Made by a program: the position numbers and the translations under genes. A stretch of DNA of 64,000 bases from Roseiflexus sp. RS-1 (GTDB taxonomy: Bacteria; Chloroflexota; Chloroflexia; Chloroflexales; Roseiflexaceae): positions 186,001 through 250,000 of the forward strand of contig NC_009523.1 in assembly GCF_000016665.1 (NCBI RefSeq), read 5' to 3'. Below the pieces are notes generated by a model. That model was not told where the DNA came from. It saw nothing but the letters and a program-made list of their open reading frames with translations, and did no database searches. Shown here in pieces: positions 25,518-34,778 of this stretch (the stretch's first letter is position 1; each line of letters opens with the position of its first letter).

Positions 25518-26743
25518 ACGCCTCCCTGCGATGTTACCGTCATTTCCCGCAGTTGTGCAACAATACCCGGCAACATCTCCAGAACCGCATCGACATCGGC
25601 ATCGGTGTTCTCACGCCCAAAAGTGAATCGCACCGCGCCGGGGAGCGCAGCCGCAATTTCCGGCGCACGTTCCGTCCCGGAAGCGCGAGCCAGGGCGATC
25701 AACACGTGCGATGGCTCCAGTGATCCACTGGTGCAGGCAGAGCCGCTCGAAGCAGCAATCCCGTGCTGATCGAGCAACAGAAGGATGCTTTCACCCTCGA
25801 CACCCTCGAACGAAAGACTGGCATTATTGGGCAGTCGTTGGGTCGGATGACCATTGAGACGCGATCCCGGCACACGTTCCAGAATGCCCGCCACCAACCG
25901 GTCGCGCAGACGCGCACAGTGGGCGCTGTCGTGCGCGCGGCGTTCTTCCGCCAGGCGCAGCGCCGTCGCCATGCCGACGATGCCGGGCACATTCTCGGTG
26001 CCAGCGCGTCGTCGTCGTTCCTGTCCACCGCCGGTGATCTGCGGCAGGAGCGGTGTGCCCCGGCGAACGTAGAGCGCACCCACGCCTTTGGGACCGTAGA
26101 ACTTGTGCGCAGCAATGGTCATAAGATCGACGTTGAGCGCACGCACGTCGAGCGGTAACGCACCGGGCGCCTGGACGGCATCGGTGTGGAAAGGAATGCC
26201 GCGTTCGCGACAGATGGCGCCCAGTTCCGCAATCGGCTGGATCGTGCCGATTTCGTTGTTGGCGTACATGATCGATACCAGCACCGTGTCCGGACGCAAC
26301 GCGGCGCGCAGGTATTCCGGCTGCACCAGACCTTTGGGATCGACCGGCAGGATGGTCGCCTCGAACCCAAACGCTTGCAAATGTTCGACGGTATGCAGCA
26401 CCGCGTGATGCTCAATGGCGCTGGTAATAATGTGCGATCCCCGTCCTGCCTGGCGTTGCGCCAGTGCGACGCCACGAATCGCAAGGTTATCGCTCTCCGA
26501 ACCACTGCCGGTAAAAATAATCTCACGCGGCGATGCTCCCAGGATCGACGCAATCTGATCACGCGCTTCGTCGAGTGCATGCAGTGCAGCGCGTCCAATG
26601 CGATAGATGCTCGATGGATTGCCAAAGTGCGTGGTGAAATAGGGGATCATCGCCTCGAGCACCACGGGATCGACCGGCGTCGTTGCCGCGTGATCAAGGT
26701 AGATCAATCGGTCAGTCACATACTCCTCGCTTTGTAGAGACAT
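25514..26743 (-). CDS. Cysteine desulfurase (IscS/NifS family)
   Basis: 409 residues. It begins [18 protein letters not shown], with the PLP-binding lysine in [14 protein letters not shown] and the catalytic cysteine in [16 protein letters not shown]. The enzyme takes sulfur from cysteine for Fe-S clusters or tRNA thiolation. It is translationally coupled at both ends: its start overlaps the cbiO stop (TGATG) and its stop overlaps the nuclease start (ATGA). Confidence 0.95.
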   Translation of the reverse strand: MSLQSEEYVTDRLIYLDHAATTPVDPVVLEAMIPYFTTHFGNPSSIYRIGRAALHALDEARDQIASILGASPREIIFTGSGSESDNLAIRGVALAQRQAGRGSHIITSAIEHHAVLHTVEHLQAFGFEATILPVDPKGLVQPEYLRAALRPDTVLVSIMYANNEIGTIQPIAELGAICRERGIPFHTDAVQAPGALPLDVRALNVDLMTIAAHKFYGPKGVGALYVRRGTPLLPQITGGGQERRRRAGTENVPGIVGMATALRLAEERRAHDSAHCARLRDRLVAGILERVPGSRLNGHPTQRLPNNASLSFEGVEGESILLLLDQHGIAASSGSACTSGSLEPSHVLIALARASGTERAPEIAAALPGAVRFTFGRENTDADVDAVLEMLPGIVAQLREMTVTSQGGV

Positions 26744-27501
26744 CAGGGCGCTTCCAGACCGTGCGCTTCGAGCAGCGCCTGATCGGCGAGCAGCAGAGCC
26801 GTGTTGCCATCTGCGACGATACGCCCCTCGTCCATGATAACCATCCGGTCGAACAGTTCGCGCACCATCAGCATATCGTGCGTCGAAACCAGCATCGTCA
26901 GCGGCAGATTGCGCAGCAGGTCGATCAACCCGCGCCGCGCCCGTGGATCGAGACCGGCTGACGGTTCATCGAACGCCAGAATATCCGGGTCCATCGCCAG
27001 TACCGTGGCAATCGCAATACGCTTCTTTTCGCCCATACTTAAACGATACGGCTGCCGGTCGCGGTACGCCTGCATCCCGACCAGCGCAAGCGCCCGTTCG
27101 ACCCGCGCGCGCACGTCGTCTGCCGATAGCCCCATATGGAGCGGACCGAACGCGACATCCTCGAAGACAGTTGGTGAGAACAGTTGATCATCGGGATTTT
27201 GAAACACGAGACCAACCCGCGCGCGCACCTGCGGCAGGTTGTGCTCATTCACCGGAACCCCACCGATCGCAATATGTCCCTTCCCGCGCAGAATACCGTT
27301 GAGGTGTAGCAACAGCGTACTCTTGCCCGCGCCGTTGGGTCCGACCAGCGCCACCTTCTCGCCGCGTGCAACAGAGAGCGTCGCGCCACGGAGCGCGACA
27401 TGCCCATCGGGATAGGCAAAGTGCAGGTCTTCGATCAGGAGCGCTGGCGGTTCGGCGCCTGGCGACGGCGCGACTGCAATGTCGAGATCACGGAGCAGCA
27501 T
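26743..27501 (-). CDS. cbiO: Cobalt/nickel ECF transporter ATPase
   Basis: 252 residues. Walker [11 protein letters not shown]-loop [25 protein letters not shown] (the NPDDQ form is diagnostic of ECF/CbiO ATPases), signature [12 protein letters not shown], Walker [13 protein letters not shown] and switch His STHDM are all present. It energises metal uptake with CbiQ and CbiM. It lies 148 bases downstream of cbiQ and overlaps nifS. Confidence 0.95.
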   Translation of the reverse strand: MLLRDLDIAVAPSPGAEPPALLIEDLHFAYPDGHVALRGATLSVARGEKVALVGPNGAGKSTLLLHLNGILRGKGHIAIGGVPVNEHNLPQVRARVGLVFQNPDDQLFSPTVFEDVAFGPLHMGLSADDVRARVERALALVGMQAYRDRQPYRLSMGEKKRIAIATVLAMDPDILAFDEPSAGLDPRARRGLIDLLRNLPLTMLVSTHDMLMVRELFDRMVIMDEGRIVADGNTALLLADQALLEAHGLEAP

Positions 27502-27649
27502 GGACGGATCCTGAACATTAATTGATCGACACTATTGTAGCGTATTCCGTTATCCGCCGGATAGGGTGCTGCGGAGCAGGAACGCCTGCCAGAGCGAGAC
27601 TGCATCGTAACGCAGCCTCGTCGTTGCACGCCGTGCCGGGTATGCCGGG

Positions 27650-28432
27650 TCACAGCGCCATTCCCGCCACGTGGATGAGCGCCAGCGCCACGACCGTCCC
27701 CGCCAGCGCCCACCAGTCGTGTGCGCGCATCTGATGAGGATTGGCAGTCAGAAAGCGTCCATCGAAGCCACGCGCCAGCATCGCCTGATACACCCGCTCG
27801 CTGCGATCATAACTGCGCAGGAACAGTTGCCCGACCATGTTTCCTGTCACCTGCGCGCGCCAGAGCAGCGAACCGCCGCTTCCCACGCTGCGCGCATCGC
27901 GAGCGCGCATCAACCGCAGCGCCTCATCGCTCAGGATGGTCAGGTAGCGCACCATAAGACCGATCACCGCAACCAGCAACGGAGGGACGCGCAGATGGCG
28001 CAGCGCATGCAGCAGATCGGGAATAGGGGTGACGGCGGTCAGAACTATCGCCATCTGCACCGACAACCAGCTTCGCGCCAGGATGCTGAGGAAGCGCACC
28101 AACCCCGCATCGGTCGCGATCAGCGCGCTGCTGCCGATCTGTCCCCCGGCGAGCGGTTGCCCCGGTGTTGTGAACACGACCGTGACGGCGACCAGTGCGA
28201 AGGGGAGCGCCACAAACGAGCGCTTAAGCGCAAAGAAGATGCCAATATTCGCCAGCGCGCAGACCAGCGTCACCAGACCGAACGACAGCGCAAATGCGAT
28301 CCATGCGCCATCCGGCAGGGTGACGTTGGAGACGATGAACAGCAGGGTCACGATCACTTTGACCCGCGGCTCAAGGCGGTGGATGCGGCTGGCGCCGTTC
28401 TGGTAGCGGTCTGACAGGTGAATGTGTTTCAT
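27650..28432 (-). CDS. cbiQ: Cobalt/nickel ECF transporter transmembrane subunit
   Basis: 260 residues from the ATG at 28432 (MKHIHLSDRYQ); the upstream frame extension to 28531 is not supported. It shows RIHRLEPRVKVI, several transmembrane helices and the coupling motif LMRARDARSVG plus SYDRSERVYQAMLARGFDG, characteristic of CbiQ T components. It should pair with CbiO and with the CbiMN protein encoded 4 kb upstream. Confidence 0.93.
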   Translation of the reverse strand: MKHIHLSDRYQNGASRIHRLEPRVKVIVTLLFIVSNVTLPDGAWIAFALSFGLVTLVCALANIGIFFALKRSFVALPFALVAVTVVFTTPGQPLAGGQIGSSALIATDAGLVRFLSILARSWLSVQMAIVLTAVTPIPDLLHALRHLRVPPLLVAVIGLMVRYLTILSDEALRLMRARDARSVGSGGSLLWRAQVTGNMVGQLFLRSYDRSERVYQAMLARGFDGRFLTANPHQMRAHDWWALAGTVVALALIHVAGMAL

Positions 28433-28529
28433 AAGGGAGAAGCGGGAACCCTGCCTGTATGCAAACCCTGGCGCCGGGCAGGCGGGCAGCCTGGCGAATC
28501 TATCGGAGCGGCTTCTATCGCACGCTATC

Positions 28530-28653
28530 ACTAAACCAATATCGCGGCATCGAGTACACCTTCCAGGTGTTGCTCAAACCCTGTCATGGCATCATAGCCG
28601 GCCTGTTACAGCACACCGGCTATCTCGACCGGCAGATTAACGTCAATTCGCAC
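28530..28653 (-). pseudogene. Remnant of DUF5615-like PIN toxin gene (copy 1)
   Basis: From a GTG at 28653 the frame reads MRIDVNLPVEIAGVL, stop, QAGYDAMTGFEQHLEGVLDAAILV, stop. This resembles the first half of DUF5615/Mut7-C-type PIN toxins (R--VDENLP...AGYD). A TAA at 28605-28607 and further stops break it. Part of it matches the remnant at 31740-31870. Confidence 0.5.
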
Positions 28654-28658
28654 AGAAG

Positions 28659-31520
28659 TCAAACCGCTTTCGCTTTCACACTGCGGCCAGGACGGTCTGA
28701 TGGCGCCGGACTCAGCCGCTGCGACGAGCGAGCGAAGCGACCAGGAGAGAAGCCGTCGGCTGGAGCGAGTGGACAGATGCACAATGTCGGGCATCCAGGC
28801 TTGAGAATAAGCGGCAGGTATATCTTGTGGAGTAGAAACGGCCCGCCTTGCAGGGCAAAATAGAGCCACGCAGTTGGCGCGACTCCGTGCCAGCGGGTGG
28901 TCCACACTCCTCCACCTGCGTACTCATCCAGCGAGCTGCTCAGTGCCCCATTCGGCTCTTGCTGAGCGATCAATTCCCCTAAGAAGCGATTCGCCCCTTC
29001 ACCGCCTGCAGCAATGTACTGCCCTGTCCCTTCGTTCCAGATTGCCCAGGGACCTCCCTGTCCATCAAATCCGAAGGCCTGGGCGCCCTGAGCAGGCAGA
29101 ACAAGCGTAGCGCGAGCATAACTCAACGCCCGACGCGCTTTGGCGCTCTCACCGATGCTCCGCAGGAATGCCGCCCCCCAGGTCTGGTTATCCAGAAAGG
29201 GCTGCCACCAGTTTCGCCCCCCTTTAAAGCGGCCCATTGCGTCGTCCCAGTAATAGGTGAGGAGACAGTTCCTGATCCGATTCGCCTCGTCCTGATACTC
29301 CGGCCCGGCGAATTGGAAAGCCCACCATGCGTCAATAGTCCCTTCCGTATGGTCAATCACCAGACATCCGTCGGCGCCGATCCTCGTCCGCAGATAGTCT
29401 GCACCTTTCTGCATTGCCCTGCGCGCATCTGCGAGAGTGCGATTGATCGCTGTCTCTGCACGCTGGTGCACATCTTTTTGCATTGTCGTGCACACATCCG
29501 GGCGATCACCACCCAGTGCCAGATAAAGGCTCAACCCATACACGGCCCAGGCGATGTCACCTTCCCACTTATTGGAATCCACAGGGTCAAGGGTCTCACA
29601 ATTGCGACTCTTGTACCAGCTGCCATCGGCGTTTTGCGTTGAAACCAGCGCACGTGCCAGGGCATCAGCCTCTGCCCGGCGTTTTTCCTTCACAAACACA
29701 ATCAGTGCCAGCGCCTGATCATACGTATGCGCGACGCATGCTCCCTCTTCCTGCCACGACTTTACCAGACCTGTACGGGTCTGCTGTGTTGCGATCCAGT
29801 CAGCCGCTGCGCGCGCAGCGATCTTGTTGGACGTTGCGCGCTCAAAAGCGCTGAGTACAGGTCGTCTGGCTACATTGAATGCACCAAGATTGTCAATGGC
29901 CAGGCGGCCACTTCCCCCGCTATCGTTTGCGCCATCTTTGACGACCGAGATGAAAACAGCAACGACTTGCGCAGGATTGAACATTCTGCCCGGCGTCCAT
30001 CCTTCCAAAAACTGGAACGGAATAATCAGGTGACCCCACCAGCCACGGTGGGTCACGTGATGATAGCCGCGCGCGAATATGTGGTCGCCGGTTGCATCTC
30101 GCGTGATCAAACCCACCTCCATCGAATTCGCTGCGTTTGGATCACCACGCCACTCAAAGCGCAGATGGTCATACGATGAGAGGTCAATCGGCGGGTTGAA
30201 ATCACAGCGTATCTGTGCCCAATTGTGATTACCGGTTCCGAGATTGTAATCCAATTGGAGCGCCGTGTCCGTATAACCGGCAATTGGACGCAGGGCTGCA
30301 ACGGTGGACTGACGCTCATCTCGGACCGGGTAGCACTGATACGCGCCCTCGAAATTCAGCAGCGTAACCCCATTGCGCAGTCCAAGATCGTTCCACGGAT
30401 CCGGAGGGTTATCCTGCGCCAGGAGCCAGTAGGAAACCTGTGCGCTCCGTCCAGCTGCCCACGACTCGGAAGCCGTTCCATCATCGTGCAGCCACAATCC
30501 CACGTTGTCATCATTCGGATCCGCCGTTGCGTTGATCCAGCCCTGTGGTGTGATCGTGCGGTCGTTCGGAAGTGCGTCCAGCGCAATACGGACATTCGGT
30601 GTGTTCCCCTGCCAGCTGACATCATCGGTATGCAGGGCGTCAAGCCATGTCGAGCTGAGTGGGAGAGGGTTGGTGAAAACAAACCTGGAGGGTGCGACGC
30701 TGCTGAAGGCAACCTGATGGCGCTCTAAATTGCTGGCCATATAGCGGGCGGCGTCGCTGTCGTGACAGGCGACAAATCCGCCAGCGCACGCGCCGCTCTC
30801 GTTGATAAACATAGAAGAGATCTGGACGAGTTTGAAGCCTTGCTTTTCTGTCCGGCGGATCGCGGGGATTGAAACGTTGGTCGTCGTGGTGTATGTCTGC
30901 ACGACGTGCAGGCGTGTCTGATCGTCGCGGGGCGGTGGCATAGTGATGTTGTATGTAATGGTAAAGGCGCCGTTCGTCGCATACGCCTGCATGTGCAGGG
31001 ATCCGTTCGGTTGAAGCCGCCGGGTGTTGAGGTTCAGGCTTGTGATCTGTGGATTATGATGATAGGTTGAGACATCAGACCAATAGGCTGGTCCGAGCAC
31101 GAAGGAACTGCCGAACGGGACGGGTGGGGAGGGATCGGCATTCTGCTTCAGGCGCACAAAACCCGAGGCATAGATCGCTGCTACTTGAGGCTTGCCCGGG
31201 TAAGTCTGCGATTTGTGATAGATGCGCAAGAGCGCGGCTGAAGAGGAGGTCCCGCCATCGACGGAAACTGTCATCGGGGTTGGTACAGCGGGATCGGATG
31301 CACATCGTTCAATGGCCCACGCACCATCCTGGTAGAGGAATGAACACCCATGTTGTGGAGAAACAAGCATAGAGTGTGCAGACGAAACTACAATGGATGG
31401 CGACGCGACGACAGGCGAGGATCTCACAAGGGGCGCCGGCCTGGCAATAGTGACGTCCGGCACAAACACGACAGCCAATAGCAGACCGGCCAGCGCGAAG
31501 AGAATGGATATGCGTTTCAT
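28659..31520 (-). CDS. Large secreted protein with CBM-like and alpha-barrel glycosidase-like regions
   Basis: 953 residues with a signal peptide (MKRISILFALAGLLLAVVF). The middle (about 395-555) holds a beta-sandwich like carbohydrate-binding modules (LDYNLGTGNHNWAQIRCDF, LRFEWRGDPN). The C-terminal 350 residues are helix-hairpin rich (ADWIATQQTRTGLVKSWQEEG, GTIDAWWAFQFAGPEY), like an (alpha/alpha)6 barrel of glycosidases or lyases. The natural end is probably KIYLPLILK, a tail typical of Chloroflexota exported proteins; about 50 low-complexity residues follow. GGAG lies before the ATG. Catalytic residues were not identified. Confidence 0.75.
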   Translation of the reverse strand: MKRISILFALAGLLLAVVFVPDVTIARPAPLVRSSPVVASPSIVVSSAHSMLVSPQHGCSFLYQDGAWAIERCASDPAVPTPMTVSVDGGTSSSAALLRIYHKSQTYPGKPQVAAIYASGFVRLKQNADPSPPVPFGSSFVLGPAYWSDVSTYHHNPQITSLNLNTRRLQPNGSLHMQAYATNGAFTITYNITMPPPRDDQTRLHVVQTYTTTTNVSIPAIRRTEKQGFKLVQISSMFINESGACAGGFVACHDSDAARYMASNLERHQVAFSSVAPSRFVFTNPLPLSSTWLDALHTDDVSWQGNTPNVRIALDALPNDRTITPQGWINATADPNDDNVGLWLHDDGTASESWAAGRSAQVSYWLLAQDNPPDPWNDLGLRNGVTLLNFEGAYQCYPVRDERQSTVAALRPIAGYTDTALQLDYNLGTGNHNWAQIRCDFNPPIDLSSYDHLRFEWRGDPNAANSMEVGLITRDATGDHIFARGYHHVTHRGWWGHLIIPFQFLEGWTPGRMFNPAQVVAVFISVVKDGANDSGGSGRLAIDNLGAFNVARRPVLSAFERATSNKIAARAAADWIATQQTRTGLVKSWQEEGACVAHTYDQALALIVFVKEKRRAEADALARALVSTQNADGSWYKSRNCETLDPVDSNKWEGDIAWAVYGLSLYLALGGDRPDVCTTMQKDVHQRAETAINRTLADARRAMQKGADYLRTRIGADGCLVIDHTEGTIDAWWAFQFAGPEYQDEANRIRNCLLTYYWDDAMGRFKGGRNWWQPFLDNQTWGAAFLRSIGESAKARRALSYARATLVLPAQGAQAFGFDGQGGPWAIWNEGTGQYIAAGGEGANRFLGELIAQQEPNGALSSSLDEYAGGGVWTTRWHGVAPTAWLYFALQGGPFLLHKIYLPLILKPGCPTLCICPLAPADGFSPGRFARSSQRLSPAPSDRPGRSVKAKAV

Positions 31521-31865
31521 CGTTCATCTCCATACGCTCATTCGGTACGTGCAGACTGATGGACAGGCGTCAGCAGCACCGCTGGCGGACGTGTAAGGTG
31601 GGAGAGCCGATGGCAAGCAACGCGCAGTGGCAAATTGCAATTATTGCCCTTTGGGTTGCCGGATCGCCTTATGTTGCCGGGATACTGTAGAAGAAATGCG
31701 GTCGCCGACCTGCTACGCACGGTAGCTGCTGTTTGCGGGTAAAACGAGCCGGGGTTGAGTCTACGCCAGCAGTGTCAATTATACAGCAATGTTCGGGTGC
31801 ATCTTTACCAGAAGCAATATCGATATCGAGTACACCTTCCAGGTGTTGCTCGAACACGGCTATGG
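31521..31865. other. Intergenic region with toxin-gene remnant
   Basis: Between the secreted-protein gene and the CopG-like antitoxin gene. Apart from the DUF5615-like fragment at 31740-31870, nothing is recognised. Confidence 0.4.
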
Positions 31866-31870
31866 CTATG
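31740..31870 (-). pseudogene. Remnant of DUF5615-like PIN toxin gene (copy 2)
   Basis: The frame AVFEQHLEGVLDIDIASGKDA matches the FEQHLEGVLD part of copy 1 (shared bases gtacaccttccaggtgttgctc on the plus strand). The 5' end is missing and the 3' end runs into unrelated sequence. Confidence 0.45.
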
Positions 31871-32132
31871 CCGCAGCCTGTTGCCCTTGTTCAGCAAGCC
31901 TTTGCTGTAACCAGAGATTAACCAACGTCTCTACCTGCACCCCACGTTGCCGGGCTTGCTTTTCAAGCGCTGCAAATAACTCTACTTCAATCGGCACAGC
32001 ACACACGATCTGAAACCTCACATCAGGGGCGGCAGGATTGTCAAAATCGGTGAAATCGTGGGCATCCCAAAACTCGCCAATCTTTTCATCGGCGTCTGCC
32101 TGTGAAATGCTGCTCAGTCTACTTGCGTCCAT
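31866..32132 (-). CDS. CopG/BrnA-like antitoxin
   Basis: 88 residues. ADEKIGEFWDAHDFTDFDN is the usual N-terminal toxin-binding segment of CopG_antitoxin/BrnA proteins, and VPIEVELFAALEKQARQRGVQVETLVNLWLQQRL is a ribbon-helix-helix DNA-binding domain. It overlaps the 3' end of the BrnT-like gene by 14 bases, the standard toxin-first order of brnTA operons. It probably represses its own operon. Confidence 0.82.
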   Translation of the reverse strand: MDASRLSSISQADADEKIGEFWDAHDFTDFDNPAAPDVRFQIVCAVPIEVELFAALEKQARQRGVQVETLVNLWLQQRLAEQGQQAAA

Positions 32133-32405
32133 AGGCGTTGCGCTCCTTATCGCTCATGTCACGCGCACTGATGATCACTGCTGTTTTGAGTGTCTGTTTG
32201 TAGATGAAGAAAACTGCCAGATACCTGCCGCCTGGTGTCTGACCAAAGGCGGCATACACATTTTCGCCTTCGGTGTAACCCTTTTCCGCAAAACGAATCC
32301 CTGGTCCGCTCAGTAAAACTTGACGTGCCTCGTGGCAGGTGACATGATGTTTTGCCATGAGTTTTCGTCGATATGTTCAGGGCACACGATAAAGTCAATT
32401 CGCAT
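32119..32405 (-). pseudogene. BrnT-like toxin gene with 5' frameshift
   Basis: The open 79-codon frame begins MAKHHVTCHEARQVLLSGP and ends TAVIISARDMSDKERNAYGRK, the BrnT RNase-toxin signature. Upstream, a different frame from the ATG at 32405 reads MRIDFIVCPEHIDE. One extra A in the gaaaac run near 32364-32368 would join them as EHIDEKLMAKHHV. So the toxin has probably lost its first 20 residues through a single-base deletion, while the antitoxin stays intact. Confidence 0.65.
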
Positions 32406-32696
32406 AGAAGTCAAGCCACTACGACTGTCCGTGGGACGCCGTATCGCCGGGCGGGAAACGTTCTCTGGTTGGCGTTCGCGTGTGGTCTGCCGACCAGATA
32501 GGACGCCTGTCGCTTATGTGGAAAGCAGTCGAGAAACCATCGCATGCCCGTGGAGATCATCGTATCAACGCGGCAATTGCCTGTCAAGGACCTTTTGAAC
32601 GCCGTTTGTGACGAACTCGATCAACTGGGGGCACTGTATGGAACTACAGATTCGCAAGCTCAAAGGACTCCGAAAAGACCTGCCTCTGCAAACCCC
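32406..32696. other. Intergenic region downstream of cbiMN
   Basis: Starts with a sequence (gtcaattcgcatagaagtca) that recurs, with one change, at 28642-28661. A plus-strand frame from 32544 (STRQLPVKDLLNAVCDELDQL) is protein-like for about 40 codons but has no proper end. No other feature was seen. Confidence 0.35.
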
Positions 32697-33623
32697 TCAC
32701 CTCCCGGCTTCCGCCCGACGACTCCCCAGCGCCCGCGCGACCAGGACAATCACAACTGCAACGACCAGCACCCCGATCAGTCCTGCCACGATGGTCGAGA
32801 GTGGTGTTTCACCCAGGAAAGGCACGGTATAGTCGGGAATGATCTCATACGGTGCGCTTTGCCCCAGGTCGATGAAGCCCATGTCTTCAGCAACCCGTTC
32901 GAGTCCGTCCGGGTCGGCGGATGCCAGGGGGGACAGCACCACAACGATGAGCGCCGCAATCGCGCCGCCGATGATCCAGCCGCGCCCGGCGCCGGGGCGT
33001 GCCTCTGTTTCCATCACCTCCGGGCGTGTGCGCATGATGAAAGCCACAGCAGCAACGGTGATCAACGCCTCGCCGATGCCGATCAACGCATGGACGCTCA
33101 TCATCGCCGGGATCACAATGTCCAGCGGGATAGTGCCGCTCAACCAGAGTTGCAGGGAGGTCGCCAGCGCCGCCCCCATCACCGAGAGCCACGCCGCCAC
33201 GCCAATGACCGCCAGCCGAACGGTCTGGCTTTGAGTGATGACACTGCGGTACAGACCGTAGCCGATCAGCGCGGTGATCACCCCCATATTCAGAATGTTC
33301 GCGCCCATCACCAGCAAGCCGCCGTCCTGGAAGAGCAACGCCTGAATGGCGATCACCGCGGTCATAACCAGGATGCCACCCCACGGACCGAGGGTGACTG
33401 CCGCCAGGACGCCGCCCAGCAGGTGACCGGACGTTCCGCCAGCAACCGGAAAGTTGATCATCTGCGCAGCAAAGATGAACGCTGCCATGATCCCCAGGAG
33501 CGGCGTCTGCCGCTCATCGAGGTCGCGCTGGGCGCGTCTGGCGGCAAGTGCGATGATGGCAATCGCCAGTGCCCAGCATGCCAGCGAGATTGGCAGGTTG
33601 AGAAAGCCGTCGGGAATGTGCAA
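32697..33623 (-). CDS. cbiM: Cobalt/nickel ECF transporter substrate-binding component, CbiM-CbiN fusion
   Basis: About 308 residues with seven or more helices. The TTG at 33623 (AGGA six bases upstream) gives MHIPDGFLNLP, the CbiM N-terminus whose Met-His binds the metal in NikM/CbiM structures. An ATG at 33677 with a stronger GGAGGAG site would add 18 residues ahead of it and is the alternative. A conserved core includes NFPVAGGTSGHLLGGVLAAV. The C-terminal segment ADPDGLERVAEDMGF plus a final helix is CbiN-like. It is separated from cbiQO by about 4.2 kb. Confidence 0.9.
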   Translation of the reverse strand: MHIPDGFLNLPISLACWALAIAIIALAARRAQRDLDERQTPLLGIMAAFIFAAQMINFPVAGGTSGHLLGGVLAAVTLGPWGGILVMTAVIAIQALLFQDGGLLVMGANILNMGVITALIGYGLYRSVITQSQTVRLAVIGVAAWLSVMGAALATSLQLWLSGTIPLDIVIPAMMSVHALIGIGEALITVAAVAFIMRTRPEVMETEARPGAGRGWIIGGAIAALIVVVLSPLASADPDGLERVAEDMGFIDLGQSAPYEIIPDYTVPFLGETPLSTIVAGLIGVLVVAVVIVLVARALGSRRAEAGR

Positions 33624-33681
33624 CTCTGTTCCTGAAAGCGACCACAACGCTCCGGGTGTGTGACTGATGATGTGCATACGA

Positions 33682-34644
33682 TTACTCCTCCCACAACGAT
33701 GCCAGCAGCGGCGGATCGATGTTGCCGCCGCACACGATGACGCCGACCCGCCGCGCCGTCGCCGGGAGTCGTCCGGACATCACTGCCGCAATGCCGACTG
33801 CGCCGCTCGGTTCGACCACGAGTTTCATGCGCAGGATCATAAAGCGCATTGCTTCGCGGATGTCATCGTCGCTCACGGTGACGATCTGCGCGACGTGACG
33901 TTGCACGATGGGAAATGTCAGTGCGCCAGGGGTCGTGACGCGCAGTCCGTCGGCGATGGTGGCGGGCGGGGGGATTCTGATGCGTTCGCCTGCCAGCAAC
34001 GAACGGCGTGTGTCGTCGGCATCTTCCGGCTCGACGCCAATGACATGGATGGCGGGGTTGACGCCATGAGCGGCAATCGCACACCCGGCGATCAACCCGC
34101 CGCCGCCGACCGGCACGACCAGCGTATCGATGTCATTCACCTGTTCGAGCAGTTCAAGCGCCGCCGTTCCCTGCCCTGCCATAATGTGCGGGTGATCGTA
34201 GGGCGGCACGAGGGTCGCGCCGCGCTCTTCGGCGATGCGCTGCGCCAGTGCCGCCCGGTCGTCGCGCATACGGTCATAGAACACAATCTCTGCACCGTAG
34301 CCGCGGGTGGCTTCCACCTTGACCGCCGGTGCATCCGAAGGCATGCAGATGATCGCTGGCGCGCCGAGCAACCTGGCAGCGAGCGCGACCCCCTGCGCAT
34401 GGTTTCCCGATGAGTAGGCGACCACACCACGCTGGCGCGCATCCTCTGGCATGCGACTGATCATGTTGTACGCGCCGCGAAACTTGAACGCGCCGCCGCG
34501 TTGCAGGTTTTCGCATTTGAGAAATACCGTGCGTCCGCTCAGTGCATCGAGCGTGCGCGAGGTCGCCACTGGCGTCACATGGACGATGCCGTTGAGTCGA
34601 TCACCGGCGGAACACACATCATCGAACGAGATGGCATCGGTCAT
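33682..34644 (-). CDS. Threonine/serine dehydratase-like PLP enzyme
   Basis: About 320 residues from the ATG at 34644 (GGAG eight bases upstream); in-frame starts up to 34677 exist. The PLP lysine is in GGAFKFRGAYN, the substrate loop is SSGNHAQGVALAA, the phosphate-binding loop is VPVGGGGLIAG, and the C-terminus has VVEPSGAVGIAA and VIVCGGN. There is no ACT domain, so it resembles catabolic threonine dehydratase or serine racemase-type enzymes. It ends four bases before the upstream cbiM start, suggesting cotranscription. Confidence 0.88.
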   Translation of the reverse strand: MTDAISFDDVCSAGDRLNGIVHVTPVATSRTLDALSGRTVFLKCENLQRGGAFKFRGAYNMISRMPEDARQRGVVAYSSGNHAQGVALAARLLGAPAIICMPSDAPAVKVEATRGYGAEIVFYDRMRDDRAALAQRIAEERGATLVPPYDHPHIMAGQGTAALELLEQVNDIDTLVVPVGGGGLIAGCAIAAHGVNPAIHVIGVEPEDADDTRRSLLAGERIRIPPPATIADGLRVTTPGALTFPIVQRHVAQIVTVSDDDIREAMRFMILRMKLVVEPSGAVGIAAVMSGRLPATARRVGVIVCGGNIDPPLLASLWEE

Positions 34645-34778
34645 AGCGCTGACTCCAGTCATACACAGACTCGCCATTGTGCGCGGCGGAGAACAAGGGC
34701 GCAGAGACGTGCAGGGCGATCCCGGAATACGTGCTATTATACTACTCCCTTTTCAAACTCGATGAGGAGTGCACACCC

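Noticed and set aside
32544-33635. Plus-strand frame beginning MPVEIIVSTRQLPVKDLL
   Set aside because: The first 40 codons are protein-like, but the frame then runs antisense through cbiMN without a proper end; at most a gene fragment.
33677-34700. Cobalamin riboswitch upstream of the cbiMN unit
   Set aside because: No B12-box-like sequence or suitable structured leader was seen before the dehydratase-cbiMN genes.
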